This document shows, piece after piece, positions 25,698 through 35,217 of a DNA stretch of 64,000 nucleotides. Every line of letters begins with the position of its first letter. The stretch's first letter is position 1. This stretch comes from Burkholderiales bacterium. Lineage in GTDB: Bacteria > Pseudomonadota > Gammaproteobacteria > Burkholderiales > SG8-41. The notes under the pieces are model-generated. The model did no database searches. It was not told where the DNA came from and was given only the letters and a program-made list of their open reading frames with translations. The stretch lies in contig JADZGE010000020.1 of assembly GCA_020854035.1 (NCBI GenBank), forward strand, positions 114,269 to 178,268, in the 5' to 3' direction. A program made the translations under genes and the position numbers.

Positions 25698-26036
25698 ATG
25701 CCGTTCTTCAAGCTGGCGGAGATGCAGGGTACCGTCATTTCTCCCGAGCATTCGACCGCCAACGGCCCCACCATCACGGGCGAGCAGCTCGAAATGGGGT
25801 ATTACACCGAGCCGAAGGGCAGCGGCGCCCATCCCCATCATCACCCGAGCGAGCAGATCATACTGGTCCTCACCGGCAGGCTGAGGATGACGATCGCGGG
25901 GGAGACGCGGGAGGTGGGGCCGGGCGAAGTGGCGCTCATCCCCGGGGGCGTGGTGCACGAGCAGAAGGCCCTGGAGGATGGCACCCGCTTCGTGAGCTGC
26001 AAGCGCGCCACCGGCACGGAGCTGAGCGGCGCGTAA
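25698..26036 (+). CDS. Small cupin-domain protein
   Basis: A 112-residue single-domain cupin. The metal motif HPHHHPSEQ...GRLRMTI and the second-half motif GEVALIPGGVVHE supply the usual His and Glu ligands. Single cupins may be isomerases, dioxygenases or ligand-binding proteins; sequence alone does not decide. ATG 25698 follows AAGGAG at good spacing, which is better than the upstream start at 25665. It is first in a plus-strand cluster with a hydrolase, hydantoinase subunits and a nitrilase. Confidence 0.88.
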   Translation: MPFFKLAEMQGTVISPEHSTANGPTITGEQLEMGYYTEPKGSGAHPHHHPSEQIILVLTGRLRMTIAGETREVGPGEVALIPGGVVHEQKALEDGTRFVSCKRATGTELSGA

Positions 26037-26124
26037 CGGACCGGTGGTTCATGGGCTGTTGAACCGGCATCTTTCTCGCGGGGATCCGGCGAGCCCGTGA
26101 CGCTGTTCGATGGAGCGGCGAAAC

Positions 26125-26814
26125 ATGCAGGATCTCGTTCTGGTACCTGGTCTCGTCTGCGACGGGGCCGTGTGGGCGCATCAGGTCGAATACCTTCGGG
26201 ACGTCGCGCGCATGACGGTGCCGCCGGTGACGGCCGGCATCACCATGGCCGAAATGGCGGCCGGCGTGCTGGCGGAAGCGCCGCCGCGGTTCGCGCTCGC
26301 CGGTTTCTCCATGGGCGGTTACGTCGCGCTCGAAATGCTGCGCCAGGCGCCGCGGCGCGTAACGCGGCTCGCGCTGCTGGATACTTCCGCGCGCGGCGAC
26401 ACGGCGGAGAAGACCGCCTGGCGCGAGCGGGTCATCGCCCTTTGCGAGGGCGGGCGCTACGCGCAGGTGATCGAGGACATGCTGCCGATCCTCCTGCATG
26501 CCGACCGCCAGCGCGACCCGCTCGCGGACTTCGTGCGTGCGATGGCGCAACGCGTCGGCGGCGCGACGTATGTATTGCGACAGCGCGCCCTGATGACGCG
26601 CCTCGACGGCCGGGACCTCCTGCGCGCGGCCGATATTCCGGTGCGCGCGATCATGGGCCGGCAGGACGCAATGAGCACCCACGAGGCGCACGCGGAGATC
26701 GCCCGGCTCGCGCCCCGCGGCCGTTTCTCGGTGATCGAGGAGTGCGGGCACATGTGCGTCATCGAGCGGCCGCACGCGGCGACCGCCCTGCTGCGCGACT
26801 GGCTCGCCGACTGA
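26125..26814 (+). CDS. Alpha/beta hydrolase
   Basis: A 229-residue hydrolase with the nucleophile elbow GFSMGG, an acid in the IMGRQDAMS strand turn, and the catalytic His in ECGHM. These form the Ser-Asp-His triad of esterases and amidases of this fold. ATG 26125 has GGAGCGG upstream; the ATG at 26110 lacks a ribosome site. It ends 11 bases before the hydantoinase A gene, so it is probably in the same operon. The substrate is unknown. Confidence 0.85.
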   Translation: MQDLVLVPGLVCDGAVWAHQVEYLRDVARMTVPPVTAGITMAEMAAGVLAEAPPRFALAGFSMGGYVALEMLRQAPRRVTRLALLDTSARGDTAEKTAWRERVIALCEGGRYAQVIEDMLPILLHADRQRDPLADFVRAMAQRVGGATYVLRQRALMTRLDGRDLLRAADIPVRAIMGRQDAMSTHEAHAEIARLAPRGRFSVIEECGHMCVIERPHAATALLRDWLAD

Positions 26815-26825
26815 CGGGCGCGGGG

Positions 26826-28883
26826 ATGACGGCGAATCTCGCCCATCGCCATCGACTTGCCGTCGATATCGGCGGCACCTTTGTCGACGCCGTGCTCTTC
26901 GACGTCGCCACGGGCGAATGGCGGCTCGAAAAGAGCTTCACCACGCCGAGCGACGCGGCGACCGGCGTCGGCGACGCCATCCGCCGGCTCGGTCTCGACG
27001 GAACCACGATCGGCTCCTTCGTTCACGGCACCACCCTCGGGCTCAACACCGTGCTCGAGCGCAAGGGCGCGCGCACCGGCATCCTCACCAACGCGGGCTT
27101 CGAGGACATCTTCGAGATGGGCCGCTACAGCCGCGAGCGCACGCAGATGTATTCGCTCGAATACGACGTGGCGCCACCGCTTGTGCCGCGGCGGATGCGG
27201 CTCGGCATCCCCGGTCGCATGAACGCGCGGGGCGAGGAGATCCAGCCACTCGACGAAGCCGCGGTGCGCGCCGCGGTGAAGCGCCTGGTCGAGGAATGGG
27301 GCGTGCGGACGATCGCGGTGTGCTACCTGCACGCGTACCGGAATCCGGCGCACGAGCGCCGCACCGCCGAGATCATCCGCGCCGGGTGGCCCGATCTCGC
27401 GGTCTCCGTCTCCAGCGATATCGTGCGCGAGTATCGCGAATACGAGCGCACCAGCACGACGGTGGTAAACGCCTACGTCCAGCCGATCTTCCGCCGCTAC
27501 ATCGGTTCGCTGGAGCGCGCGCTCGCGGCGCGGGATTTTTCCGGCGCTTTCTACATCACCCGCTCGGGCGGCGGGGCGCTGCTTGCCCATGACGCGATCG
27601 ACACGCCGATCCACACGATCTTTTCCGGCCCGGCCGGCGGCATCATCGGCGCGGCGTGGTTGAGCAGGGTAATCGACCGCGAGAACCTCATCGCCGTCGA
27701 CATCGGCGGCACCAGCACGGACGCCTGCGTGGTGCGCGGCGGGGCGCCGGCGCTCAAGTACCAGGCGGCGCTCGCGCGCCTGCCGCTGATGATCCCGACC
27801 TACGACATTTCCACCATCGGCGCGGGCGGGGGCAGCATCGCGCGGGTCGAGGGCGGACTGCTCAAGGTCGGGCCGCAATCGGCCGGCGCCGAGCCCGGCC
27901 CGATCTGCTACGGCCGTGGCGGCACGCAGCCCACCTTCACCGACGCGACCGTGGTACTGGGCTACATCGATGCCGGGGGCTTCCTCGGCGGGGAACTGAA
28001 CCTCGATGCCGAAGCCGCGCGCGCGGGACTGGTCGCGAAGGTGGCGCAACCGCTCGGCCTCGGCGCGATCGAGGCGGCGCGCGGCGTGCTCGACGTGACG
28101 CTCGCGCGCACGGTAAGCGCGATCCGCGAGATCACGGTCGAGGAAGGACTCGACCCGCGCGAGTTCAGCATGCTCGCCTATGGCGGCGCCGGGCCGGTGT
28201 TCGTGCCGCTCGTCGGTCGCGAGATGGGCGTGCGCGAAGTGATCGTGCCGCAGGCGCCGTCGGCGTTCTCCGCCTGGGGCATGCTGATGACGGATCTGGT
28301 GCAGGAATACGCGCAGACCATGGTCGGTCTTCTCGATGACGTCGGCATCGATGCGATGCGGGTGACCGCGGCGGGGCTCGCCGGGAAGGCCGCGTCCGAC
28401 CTCGAACGGGGCGGCTTCGCCGCGACCGAGCGCGCGATCGAATGGGAGGCGGCGCTGCGATATTTCGGGCAGGAACACACGCTCGAAGTGCCGCTCCACG
28501 AGAGCGACGACCTCGACGCGCTGCGAGGGCGCTTCCATGCCGCGCATGCGCGTCGCTACGGCCACGCCATGAGCGACCCGGTGCAGCTCGTGCATCTGCG
28601 CGTGCGCGGCATCGGTCGCAATCCGCGGCCGCGACTGCGCACGGCGCCTCGACGCGCGGGGGGCGCTCCGGCGCGGCGCGCGCCGCGGCGGGCGTTCTGC
28701 TTCGCGCGGCGCGAGATGGTCGAATTCTCCGTCTACGAGCGCGACACGCTCTGTGCGGGCGACGTCGTTGCCGGGCCGGCGATCGTGGAGGAAGCGACCA
28801 CGACCCTCGTCTTCCACTCCGACCAGGAAGCGCGGGTCGACGAGTACGGGCACCTCTTCGTCACCCGGAGGGCTTCGACATGA
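26826..28883 (+). CDS. hyuA: Hydantoinase/oxoprolinase family protein, subunit A
   Basis: A 685-residue ATP-dependent enzyme subunit. The N-terminal actin-like nucleotide fold is seen in VDIGGTFVDAV and a second phosphate loop VDIGGTSTDACV near residue 295. FVHGTTLGLNTVLERKG and SGPAGGIIGAAW are family hallmarks. HyuA with HyuB hydrolyses cyclic amides such as hydantoins or 5-oxoproline, or acts in related carboxylases. The ATG at 26826 starts just before the first nucleotide-binding strand. Its stop overlaps the start of hyuB (ATGA at 28880). Confidence 0.93.
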   Translation: MTANLAHRHRLAVDIGGTFVDAVLFDVATGEWRLEKSFTTPSDAATGVGDAIRRLGLDGTTIGSFVHGTTLGLNTVLERKGARTGILTNAGFEDIFEMGRYSRERTQMYSLEYDVAPPLVPRRMRLGIPGRMNARGEEIQPLDEAAVRAAVKRLVEEWGVRTIAVCYLHAYRNPAHERRTAEIIRAGWPDLAVSVSSDIVREYREYERTSTTVVNAYVQPIFRRYIGSLERALAARDFSGAFYITRSGGGALLAHDAIDTPIHTIFSGPAGGIIGAAWLSRVIDRENLIAVDIGGTSTDACVVRGGAPALKYQAALARLPLMIPTYDISTIGAGGGSIARVEGGLLKVGPQSAGAEPGPICYGRGGTQPTFTDATVVLGYIDAGGFLGGELNLDAEAARAGLVAKVAQPLGLGAIEAARGVLDVTLARTVSAIREITVEEGLDPREFSMLAYGGAGPVFVPLVGREMGVREVIVPQAPSAFSAWGMLMTDLVQEYAQTMVGLLDDVGIDAMRVTAAGLAGKAASDLERGGFAATERAIEWEAALRYFGQEHTLEVPLHESDDLDALRGRFHAAHARRYGHAMSDPVQLVHLRVRGIGRNPRPRLRTAPRRAGGAPARRAPRRAFCFARREMVEFSVYERDTLCAGDVVAGPAIVEEATTTLVFHSDQEARVDEYGHLFVTRRAST

Positions 28884-30697
28884 GCCCGGCGAGCGATCCG
28901 GCGACCACCGAGGTCATCCGCCACTACCTCGTCTCCGCCGCGACGGAGATGGAGCGCACGCTGGTGCGTGCCGCGTATTCGACGATCATCTACGAGATCA
29001 ACGATTTCGGCCTGTCGATCTTCGACCGCGAGTTGAACCTGCTGGCGGACGCGACCGGGCTGCCGCTCTTTCTCGGCGCCAACGAGTTCGCGCTGCGCCA
29101 GACGCTCGCAAGGGGCGGGTTCGCGCCGCTCGAAGCGGGCGACGTGGTTTACATGAATGTCCCCTACTGGAGCGGCGCGCACACCAACGACGGCGTGCTG
29201 ATCGCGCCGGTGTTCGTTGATGGCGCGATCGTCTCCTATGCGGTGGTACGCGCGCACTGGACCGATCTCGGCGGCAAGGATCCCGGGTACATCCTCGACT
29301 CGCGCACGGTCCATCAGGAAGGGATCATGATCCCCGGCGAGAAGATCGTGCGCCGCGGCGAGCCGAACGAGGAGCTGTTGCGCATCCTGCGCGCCAATTC
29401 GCGCGCGCCCGCGACCATCATGGGCGATTTCAACGCCGAGGTCGCGGCGCTGCGCACCGGCGTGCGGCGCGTGACCGAGCTGCACCACAAGTACGGCACC
29501 GGGACGGTCGAAGCCGCGATCGCGCGCATCCTCGCCGCCGGCGAGGAACAGGCGCGAGCCGCGGTGCGCGCGCTGCCGGACGGAGCGTGGGAAGCCGAGG
29601 AGTGGATGGACAACGACGGCGTGAACGACGATCTCGTGCGCCTGCATGTGCGTCTCAGCGTCGAGGGCGACAGGATGGAGGTCGACTATTCCGGATCCAG
29701 CGAGCAGGTCGACGGGCCGATCAACCTCTCGCTCGGCATGGCGATCTCGGCGGCGCGCATCTGCTTCAAGTCGGTGACGACGCCGCATGAGCCTTCGAAC
29801 GGCGGGCATTTCCGCCCGCTGTCGGTGACCGCGCCGGAAGGCAACCTCTTCAACGCGGTCTATCCTGCGCCGGTATTCACCATCTGGGCCGGCGTCGTCG
29901 GCATGGAGATGATCTACCGCGCGCTCGCCAAGGCCGCGCCCGAGCGCATGCCGGCCGGCTCCGGGGGCGATCTCGGCGATCCCGGCTTCTACGGCAAGGA
30001 GCCCTACACCGGCCGCCAGGTCTGGCATCAGACCAATGCCGGCGTCGGCTGGGGCGCCCGGCGCGATCAGGACGGCATCAACACCACGCAGCATGTTTCC
30101 ATGTGCACCGTGAAGAACATCCCGGTGGAGGTGGTCGAGTCGCGCCTGCCGGTGATGGTCGATCGCGCCGGGTTCCGCCAGGATTCCGGTGGACCGGGCC
30201 GCTTCCGCGGCGGGCTCGGCTCGATCCGCGACTATCGTTTCCTCGCGCCGTTCGGCGCGCTCACCATCGTGAAGAAATCGCGCACCGAGGGCTGGGGACT
30301 CGACGGCGGCCGCTCCGGGCCGCGCAACGTCGGCATTCTCATTCCCGACACCACGCGCGCGGACTGGCGCGCGCATTGGGGGCGTGACATCATCGTCTAT
30401 GCCGACAACGGCTATCTCTACGAGGACAAGCCGGAGAACCACGTCTATTGCGGCATGTTCCGCGGCGAGTTCGGGCCGGGCGACGTGATTTCGTACCTGG
30501 CGGCGGGCGGCGGGGGCCATGGCGATCCGCTCGAGCGCGAGCCCTGGCGCGTGCGCGATGACGTCGTGGACGGCTACGTCAGCCGCGAAGCCGCCGAACG
30601 CGACTATGGCGTAGTGCTCACCGACCGGCTCGAGATCGACGTGGAGGCGACGCGACGTCTTCGCGAGCGACGGCGGAGCGATCCTCCTTCGGGCTGA
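28880..30697 (+). CDS. hyuB: Hydantoinase/oxoprolinase family protein, subunit B
   Basis: A 605-residue partner of HyuA. Visible marks are TEMERTLVRAAYSTIIYE near the N-terminus, NVPYWSGAHTNDG, HWTDLGGKDPG, GDFNAEVAALR, DYSGSSEQVDGPINL and the C-terminal GGGGHGDPLERE. The ATG overlaps the hyuA stop codon as ATGA, and GGAGGG lies about 8 bases upstream, so production of the two subunits is coupled. The cyclic amide substrate is not evident; the adjacent nitrilase and cupin genes may act on products. Confidence 0.93.
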   Translation: MSPASDPATTEVIRHYLVSAATEMERTLVRAAYSTIIYEINDFGLSIFDRELNLLADATGLPLFLGANEFALRQTLARGGFAPLEAGDVVYMNVPYWSGAHTNDGVLIAPVFVDGAIVSYAVVRAHWTDLGGKDPGYILDSRTVHQEGIMIPGEKIVRRGEPNEELLRILRANSRAPATIMGDFNAEVAALRTGVRRVTELHHKYGTGTVEAAIARILAAGEEQARAAVRALPDGAWEAEEWMDNDGVNDDLVRLHVRLSVEGDRMEVDYSGSSEQVDGPINLSLGMAISAARICFKSVTTPHEPSNGGHFRPLSVTAPEGNLFNAVYPAPVFTIWAGVVGMEMIYRALAKAAPERMPAGSGGDLGDPGFYGKEPYTGRQVWHQTNAGVGWGARRDQDGINTTQHVSMCTVKNIPVEVVESRLPVMVDRAGFRQDSGGPGRFRGGLGSIRDYRFLAPFGALTIVKKSRTEGWGLDGGRSGPRNVGILIPDTTRADWRAHWGRDIIVYADNGYLYEDKPENHVYCGMFRGEFGPGDVISYLAAGGGGHGDPLEREPWRVRDDVVDGYVSREAAERDYGVVLTDRLEIDVEATRRLRERRRSDPPSG

Positions 30698-30746
30698 ACG
30701 CGGCGCCCGCGCGTCGTCCGGCCCTTTCTTTCGAGGAAACGAGACC

Positions 30747-31823
30747 ATGAAGAAGCGAGCTCCACTACGCGCCGCGGCGGTCCAGGCGGCTCCGGTTTTC
30801 CTTGATCGGGACGCATCGACCGCGCGCGCGATCGACTACATCGAGCAGGCGGGAGAGCGAGGACTCGACCTCATCGTGTTCCCGGAAGGCTTCATTCCGG
30901 CGCATCCGGTCTGGTATCACTTCATCCCGGCGACGAGCCGCAAGGCCCTCGACATGGCGGCGCAGTTGTTCGAAAACTCGGTCGAGATCGGGGGACCGAT
31001 GACCGACGCTCTGTGCGCCGCGGCGCGGGCGGCCGGCGTGAACGTGGTGATCGGCGTCTGCGAGCGGCGGCCGAACACGTCGGGCACGATGTACAACACG
31101 CAGCTCTTCATCGACCGCAACGGCCGGATCGCCGGCAAGCACCAGAAGCTTATGCCGACGGTCGGCGAGCGACTCGTCCACACGGGTGGATGGGGGGACA
31201 CGCTGCACGCGGTCGACTTCGGCCCGGTCAGGGTGAGCGGGCTGATCTGCGGCGAGAACTCCAACCCGCTCGCGATCTTCTCCCTCTCGACGGAGAGCGC
31301 GCAGGTGCACGCCGCAAGCTGGCCCAACCATTTCTCCAAGAACGAGCACGCGATGGCGGATGTCGTGCTGATGGCGAGCCGCTCGCTCGCCTACAAGGCG
31401 AACTGCTTCGTCATCAATGCGTGCGGCACCGTCTCCGAGCGGATGATCGAGGAGGTCGCGACTTCCGACTCCGACAGGGAATTCCTGCGGGCGCCGCGGC
31501 ATTCCGGCGGATCCTCGATCGTCGACGCCAACGCCATGGTGATCGCGGGCCCCATGCCGGGGAATCAGGAAGGCTTCCTGGAGGCGGAGCTCGACCTCGG
31601 GCTGTGCGTGCACTCCAAGCTCGTGCACGACTACTCGGGACACTACAACCGGCCGGACGTTTTCACGCTGCGCGTGAGCCGGCGCGTGCCGGGCTATGTC
31701 GAGAACGAAGGCGCTGACGAAGAGCACGCGCAGGCGGAGCGCGCCGCGCCGGCCGACCCGGCGTCGAAGCCCGACTACAAAAGTGCCAGGAACCGCCCGC
31801 GCGCCGGCAAGACCGTCCGGTAG
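30747..31823 (+). CDS. Nitrilase
   Basis: A 358-residue member of the nitrilase branch. The triad is Glu in VFPEGFIPAHP, Lys in KHQKLMPT and Cys in LICGENSNPL; CGEN and the AHPVWY segment are typical of true nitrilases that turn nitriles into acids and ammonia. The C-terminal about 35 residues are charged and low in complexity. ATG 30747 follows GAGGAAACGA. It ends 2 bases before a REP-like palindrome. It is the last gene of the cupin-hydrolase-hyuAB-nitrilase run. Confidence 0.9.
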   Translation: MKKRAPLRAAAVQAAPVFLDRDASTARAIDYIEQAGERGLDLIVFPEGFIPAHPVWYHFIPATSRKALDMAAQLFENSVEIGGPMTDALCAAARAAGVNVVIGVCERRPNTSGTMYNTQLFIDRNGRIAGKHQKLMPTVGERLVHTGGWGDTLHAVDFGPVRVSGLICGENSNPLAIFSLSTESAQVHAASWPNHFSKNEHAMADVVLMASRSLAYKANCFVINACGTVSERMIEEVATSDSDREFLRAPRHSGGSSIVDANAMVIAGPMPGNQEGFLEAELDLGLCVHSKLVHDYSGHYNRPDVFTLRVSRRVPGYVENEGADEEHAQAERAAPADPASKPDYKSARNRPRAGKTVR

Positions 31824-31824
31824 A

Positions 31825-31903
31825 GGAAATGGGGTCGGCGTAACTTTTCCGGGCGGTTCGGCTGGCGACCCGGAGAAGGAAAAGCTGCTCCGACCCCGTT
31901 TCC
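31825..31903. repeat. REP-like palindromic element, copy 1
   Basis: A 79-base element directly after the nitrilase stop. Its outer arms begin GGAAATGGGGTCGG and end CCGACCCCGTTTCC, pairing almost perfectly. Next come ACTTTTCC and GGAAAAGC as a second arm pair, with a small GC-rich hairpin in the centre. A near copy is at 35138-35213. Such elements resemble the REP sequences mobilised by RAYT transposases; no transposase is in the window. Confidence 0.8.
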
Positions 31904-32050
31904 CCGATGGTTGCCACCTCTCTTGCGGAAAGCGACAATCCGAGCCTGACCGACCGCGGGACGCCCGAGAAGAAGCTCGCGGGTCGCGCGTTGAAGCTGG
32001 ATCGCGTTTCAACCGCCATTGACCGTGGAGCAGCGGGAAAGGGGGGGAGC

Positions 32051-33019
32051 GTGGCGAAACTCTGGAAGACCATCGCATTGCTGTGGGGCTGCGCTGTCGT
32101 GGGTTTCGCCGCTGGCGCGGACCGCTATCCGGCGAGACCGATCCAGTTGATCGTCGGATTTGCGCCGGGAGGGCCTACCGACATCCTCGCACGTGCAGTG
32201 GCGAATTCACTCTCCCACACGTTGGGCCAACAGATCGTGGTTGTGAACCGTCCTGGCGCGGGCAGCAACATCGCGGCGGAGATGGTCGCCCGGGGTACGC
32301 CGGACGGCTATACGATACTGATGGGTAGCAGTGCAAACGCGGTCAACGTGACGCTGTACTCGAAGCTCGGTTTTGATTTTCCGCGCGACTTTGCGCCCGT
32401 CAGCCTCGTAGGAACCGCGCCGCTGGTGCTCGTGATCGCGCCGAGCCTGCCGGCGGCAACGGTCAAGGAGTTCGTCGCGTTGCTGAAAGCAAGGCCTGGC
32501 CGGATCAACTATGGATCGGGTGGTTACGGCTCTTCGATGCACCTCGCGGCGGAGGTGTTTCGCGCCGCGACGGGCGTCAACCTGGTGCACGTGCCCTACG
32601 GCGGCGCGGCGCCGGCCGTACAGGCGCTGCTTGCCGGAGAAGTGCAGTTCCTTTTCTGCCCCATTCCGAACGCGTTGCCGTTCGCCCGGCAGGACCGGGT
32701 GAGACTGCTGGCTGTCAGCACCGGCAAACGCAGCGCGCTCATCCCGGAAGTACCGACGATGAGCGAGGCTGGCGTGCCGCGCTACGATGTGTCGCCCTGG
32801 TGGGGATTGTTCGCGCCGGCGCACACGCCCGGCGCCGCGGTCAAGATCCTGGCGAAAGCCGTTGAAGCCGTGGCGAACGACCCCGGTTACAAGAAGCAGC
32901 TGGACACCCTCGGGGCTCAACCACTCTTTTCGGCGCCCGAGCCCTTCTCCCGGTATGTCACGGAGGAAGTCACCCGTTGGGCGCAGGTCGTCAGGGCGTC
33001 GGGCGCCAAAGTGGACTAG
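32051..33019 (+). CDS. Bug-family substrate-binding protein (4 of 9)
   Basis: A 322-residue exported protein. It is read from GTG 32051, which follows a GGGGGGGAG tract and starts the signal peptide VAKLWKTIALLWGCAVVG; the longer open frame from 31907 reads through the REP-adjacent spacer and is not supported. Marks are RPIQLIVGFAPGGPTDILAR, VNRPGAGSNIA, TPDGYTILMG and the closing TRWAQVVRASGAKVD. The C-C hydrolase gene follows after 38 bases. Confidence 0.9.
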   Translation: MAKLWKTIALLWGCAVVGFAAGADRYPARPIQLIVGFAPGGPTDILARAVANSLSHTLGQQIVVVNRPGAGSNIAAEMVARGTPDGYTILMGSSANAVNVTLYSKLGFDFPRDFAPVSLVGTAPLVLVIAPSLPAATVKEFVALLKARPGRINYGSGGYGSSMHLAAEVFRAATGVNLVHVPYGGAAPAVQALLAGEVQFLFCPIPNALPFARQDRVRLLAVSTGKRSALIPEVPTMSEAGVPRYDVSPWWGLFAPAHTPGAAVKILAKAVEAVANDPGYKKQLDTLGAQPLFSAPEPFSRYVTEEVTRWAQVVRASGAKVD

Positions 33020-33057
33020 CGAGCGCCGCGGGAAGCCCTGGCGAACATACGACTGGA

Positions 33058-34320
33058 ATGGACATGAGTATCGGGACCGAACGGCGCCGGGACAACCAGC
33101 AATGGATGCTGGACTGGATGGTCAAGACGACGGGCAGGACGCAAGGCTTCGCCAACGACGCCCGGATGGTGCCACCCGAGATCAAGTCGTACCGGATGAT
33201 CCCGCGGGCGCTGGAAAAACGCGCGCGCCGCATCGAGGCGATGGCGAGAGCCGCCGAGGCCGCGAACCACCGGCTCACCGCCGCGGACCTGTTCTGGAAG
33301 GCGACGGAACTCTACATCGACGCGCAGCACGCGATATTCCAGGACGACCATCCCGAAAAGATCTATTTGCACAGCAAAGTGCTCGAGTGCTTCGAGCACA
33401 TCATGGCGCTTGCGAACCACCCGATAGAGCGGGTCGAAATCCCGTTCGAGGGAAACCATGTTCAAGGGATACTGCACATGGTCCCGGGGCGGCAGAAGGC
33501 GCCGACCGTACTTTTCTGCCCCGGAATGGACATGACCAAGGAGTCGTTCGTCGACCCGCTGGCGCATCCGTTCATCGAGCGCGGCATGAACTGCCTGCAT
33601 ATTGACGGACCAGGGCAGGGCACGAGCAACATCCGGAAGCTCCGAGTGACGCTGGACAACTACGAGCGGGCCGGCAAGGCCGCCATTGATTACCTTTCGC
33701 GGCGGCCCGAGGTGGACAGCGGGAAGATCGCGGTGTCGGGCTTCTCCATGGGTAGCTACTGGGGCATGCGTATCGCGGCGTATGACAACCGCGTGAAGGG
33801 TGTGGCGGCCGCGGCCGCGTGCTACGGCCCGAAGCAGGCGCTCTTCGAGGAAGCCTCGCCGCGCTACAAGCAGATCTACATGTACATGTCGGGCATTCAC
33901 GATGAGGCGGAATTCGACCGGATGGCGCAGCAGATGACGCTGGACGACGCCGTGTCGAAGATTGAATGCCCATGCCTTCTGGTGACGGGGGAGTACGATC
34001 CGGTCGCGCACCTGGAAGAGGTGATGGACGTTTATGAACGACTTGTCTGTCCGAAGGAGATCTGGGTAATCGAGAACCACTTTCACAATCCGCGTTACGC
34101 GGAAAACCTTGGTGGGCTCGATTTCTTCGGCTTTCTCGCGGACTGGCTGCGGGATGTATTCGATGGCAGGAAGCCACCGGACCTCAAGCGGCAGGTGCTC
34201 GTCGGTCAGCGTGACGGGCTCGGGCCATACGACCGCGATACACCCGGCTTCCGGCTGCCGGGGAGAATCGGCATACGTGACTTCAAGCCCACGCCGGCGC
34301 AGGTCGGGCCGAAGCCGTGA
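33058..34320 (+). CDS. Alpha/beta hydrolase, 2,6-dihydropseudooxynicotine hydrolase-like
   Basis: A 420-residue hydrolase. A helical N-terminal region of about 120 residues precedes the alpha/beta core. The core has FCPGMDMTKE as oxyanion region, the nucleophile elbow SGFSMGSYWG, an acid in TGEYDPV and a His in VIENHFHNP. This layout matches large hydrolases such as dihydropseudooxynicotine hydrolase, which cleave C-C bonds of ketones, and FrsA-like esterases. The real substrate is unknown. The ATG at 33058 or 33064 could be used; both have weak ribosome sites. Confidence 0.83.
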   Translation: MDMSIGTERRRDNQQWMLDWMVKTTGRTQGFANDARMVPPEIKSYRMIPRALEKRARRIEAMARAAEAANHRLTAADLFWKATELYIDAQHAIFQDDHPEKIYLHSKVLECFEHIMALANHPIERVEIPFEGNHVQGILHMVPGRQKAPTVLFCPGMDMTKESFVDPLAHPFIERGMNCLHIDGPGQGTSNIRKLRVTLDNYERAGKAAIDYLSRRPEVDSGKIAVSGFSMGSYWGMRIAAYDNRVKGVAAAAACYGPKQALFEEASPRYKQIYMYMSGIHDEAEFDRMAQQMTLDDAVSKIECPCLLVTGEYDPVAHLEEVMDVYERLVCPKEIWVIENHFHNPRYAENLGGLDFFGFLADWLRDVFDGRKPPDLKRQVLVGQRDGLGPYDRDTPGFRLPGRIGIRDFKPTPAQVGPKP

Positions 34321-34387
34321 TCGGCCACCGGTGACGGGCGCCCGGCGATCGCGTTGCCGCCCGCCGAACGGCCGGAAGGTTCGTCGG

Positions 34388-35152
34388 ATGAGACTGAAAA
34401 CACGACAAACCGATTTCCGCATGATGATCGAAGTGGAAGACCACGCCGCCGAGTATGCGGTGCTTAACCGGTCCCTGACGTTCGATCCCGCCCGAACCGC
34501 CGTGATCACGATCGACATGCATCGCGGCCATCTCGATCCGGTCAACGCGACGTTGCCGCTACCCCATCGCAAGGCCGAGCAGGTGCTTGTCCATGCCCGC
34601 GCGGCGCTGCGGATCGCTCGGAAAGCCGGCATGCATGTCGTTCACGTCGTGGCCGGGGTGCGGCCGATCGAGAACATGCGTCGAAACCCGCGCCGCATGA
34701 CGCACGGCGTACTCGCAAGCAAGCGCAAGATCGTCACTCCGGCCATGCGTAAAGGCACGCCGCACAACATACTCGGGAGCGTGCAGACCGAAGTGATGCC
34801 GGAACTTGAACGAGCAACGACCGACTATCTGATCGGCATCAAGAAGTCGCTGTCGTGTTTCATCGGCACGGATCTCGAGTCGCTGCTGCGGACGTTGCAG
34901 GTGGACACGCTCGTGTTGATGGGCGTCAATACCAACACCTGCGTCCAATGCGCGGCATTCGACAGCTACAACCGTGGCTACAGAACGATCGTTCTGCGAG
35001 ACTGCGTCGCGAGCATGTACGGCGACGACCTGCATCGGCTGGGCGTCGAGAACATCGCGCGCTGCCTCGGATGGGTCGTTTCCAATGCCGAGTTTGGCCG
35101 CAAAGCCGCCGCCGGCCGGCCGGCGCGCAAGCGGGACATGGGGCCGGCGTAA
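34388..35152 (+). CDS. Isochorismatase-family cysteine hydrolase
   Basis: A 254-residue cytosolic hydrolase. The triad is Asp in VITIDMHRGHLDP, a Lys in IGIKKS and Cys in MGVNTNTCVQCAAFD. Relatives include ureidoacrylate amidohydrolase, maleamate amidase and N-carbamoylsarcosine amidase, so a C-N hydrolysis step is likely. The ATG at 34388 has GGAAGG upstream. The last four codons and the TAA stop (ATG GGG CCG GCG TAA) belong to the left arm of the second REP-like element, so the C-terminus appears to have been reset by that insertion. Confidence 0.88.
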   Translation: MRLKTRQTDFRMMIEVEDHAAEYAVLNRSLTFDPARTAVITIDMHRGHLDPVNATLPLPHRKAEQVLVHARAALRIARKAGMHVVHVVAGVRPIENMRRNPRRMTHGVLASKRKIVTPAMRKGTPHNILGSVQTEVMPELERATTDYLIGIKKSLSCFIGTDLESLLRTLQVDTLVLMGVNTNTCVQCAAFDSYNRGYRTIVLRDCVASMYGDDLHRLGVENIARCLGWVVSNAEFGRKAAAGRPARKRDMGPA

Positions 35153-35213
35153 CTTTTCCCGGCGGGTCGGCTGGCGACCCGGAGAAGGAAAAGCTGCTCC
35201 GACCCCGTTTCCC
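35138..35213. repeat. REP-like palindromic element, copy 2
   Basis: Homologous along its whole length to the element at 31825-31903, with a few differences (for example GGGGCCGG in place of GGGGTCGG in the left arm). The inner hairpin CGGGTC...GACCCG is intact here. The left arm supplies the stop codon of the isochorismatase-family gene. It lies between convergent genes, where it may also act as a two-way transcription stop. Confidence 0.8.
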
Positions 35214-35217
35214 CCCG

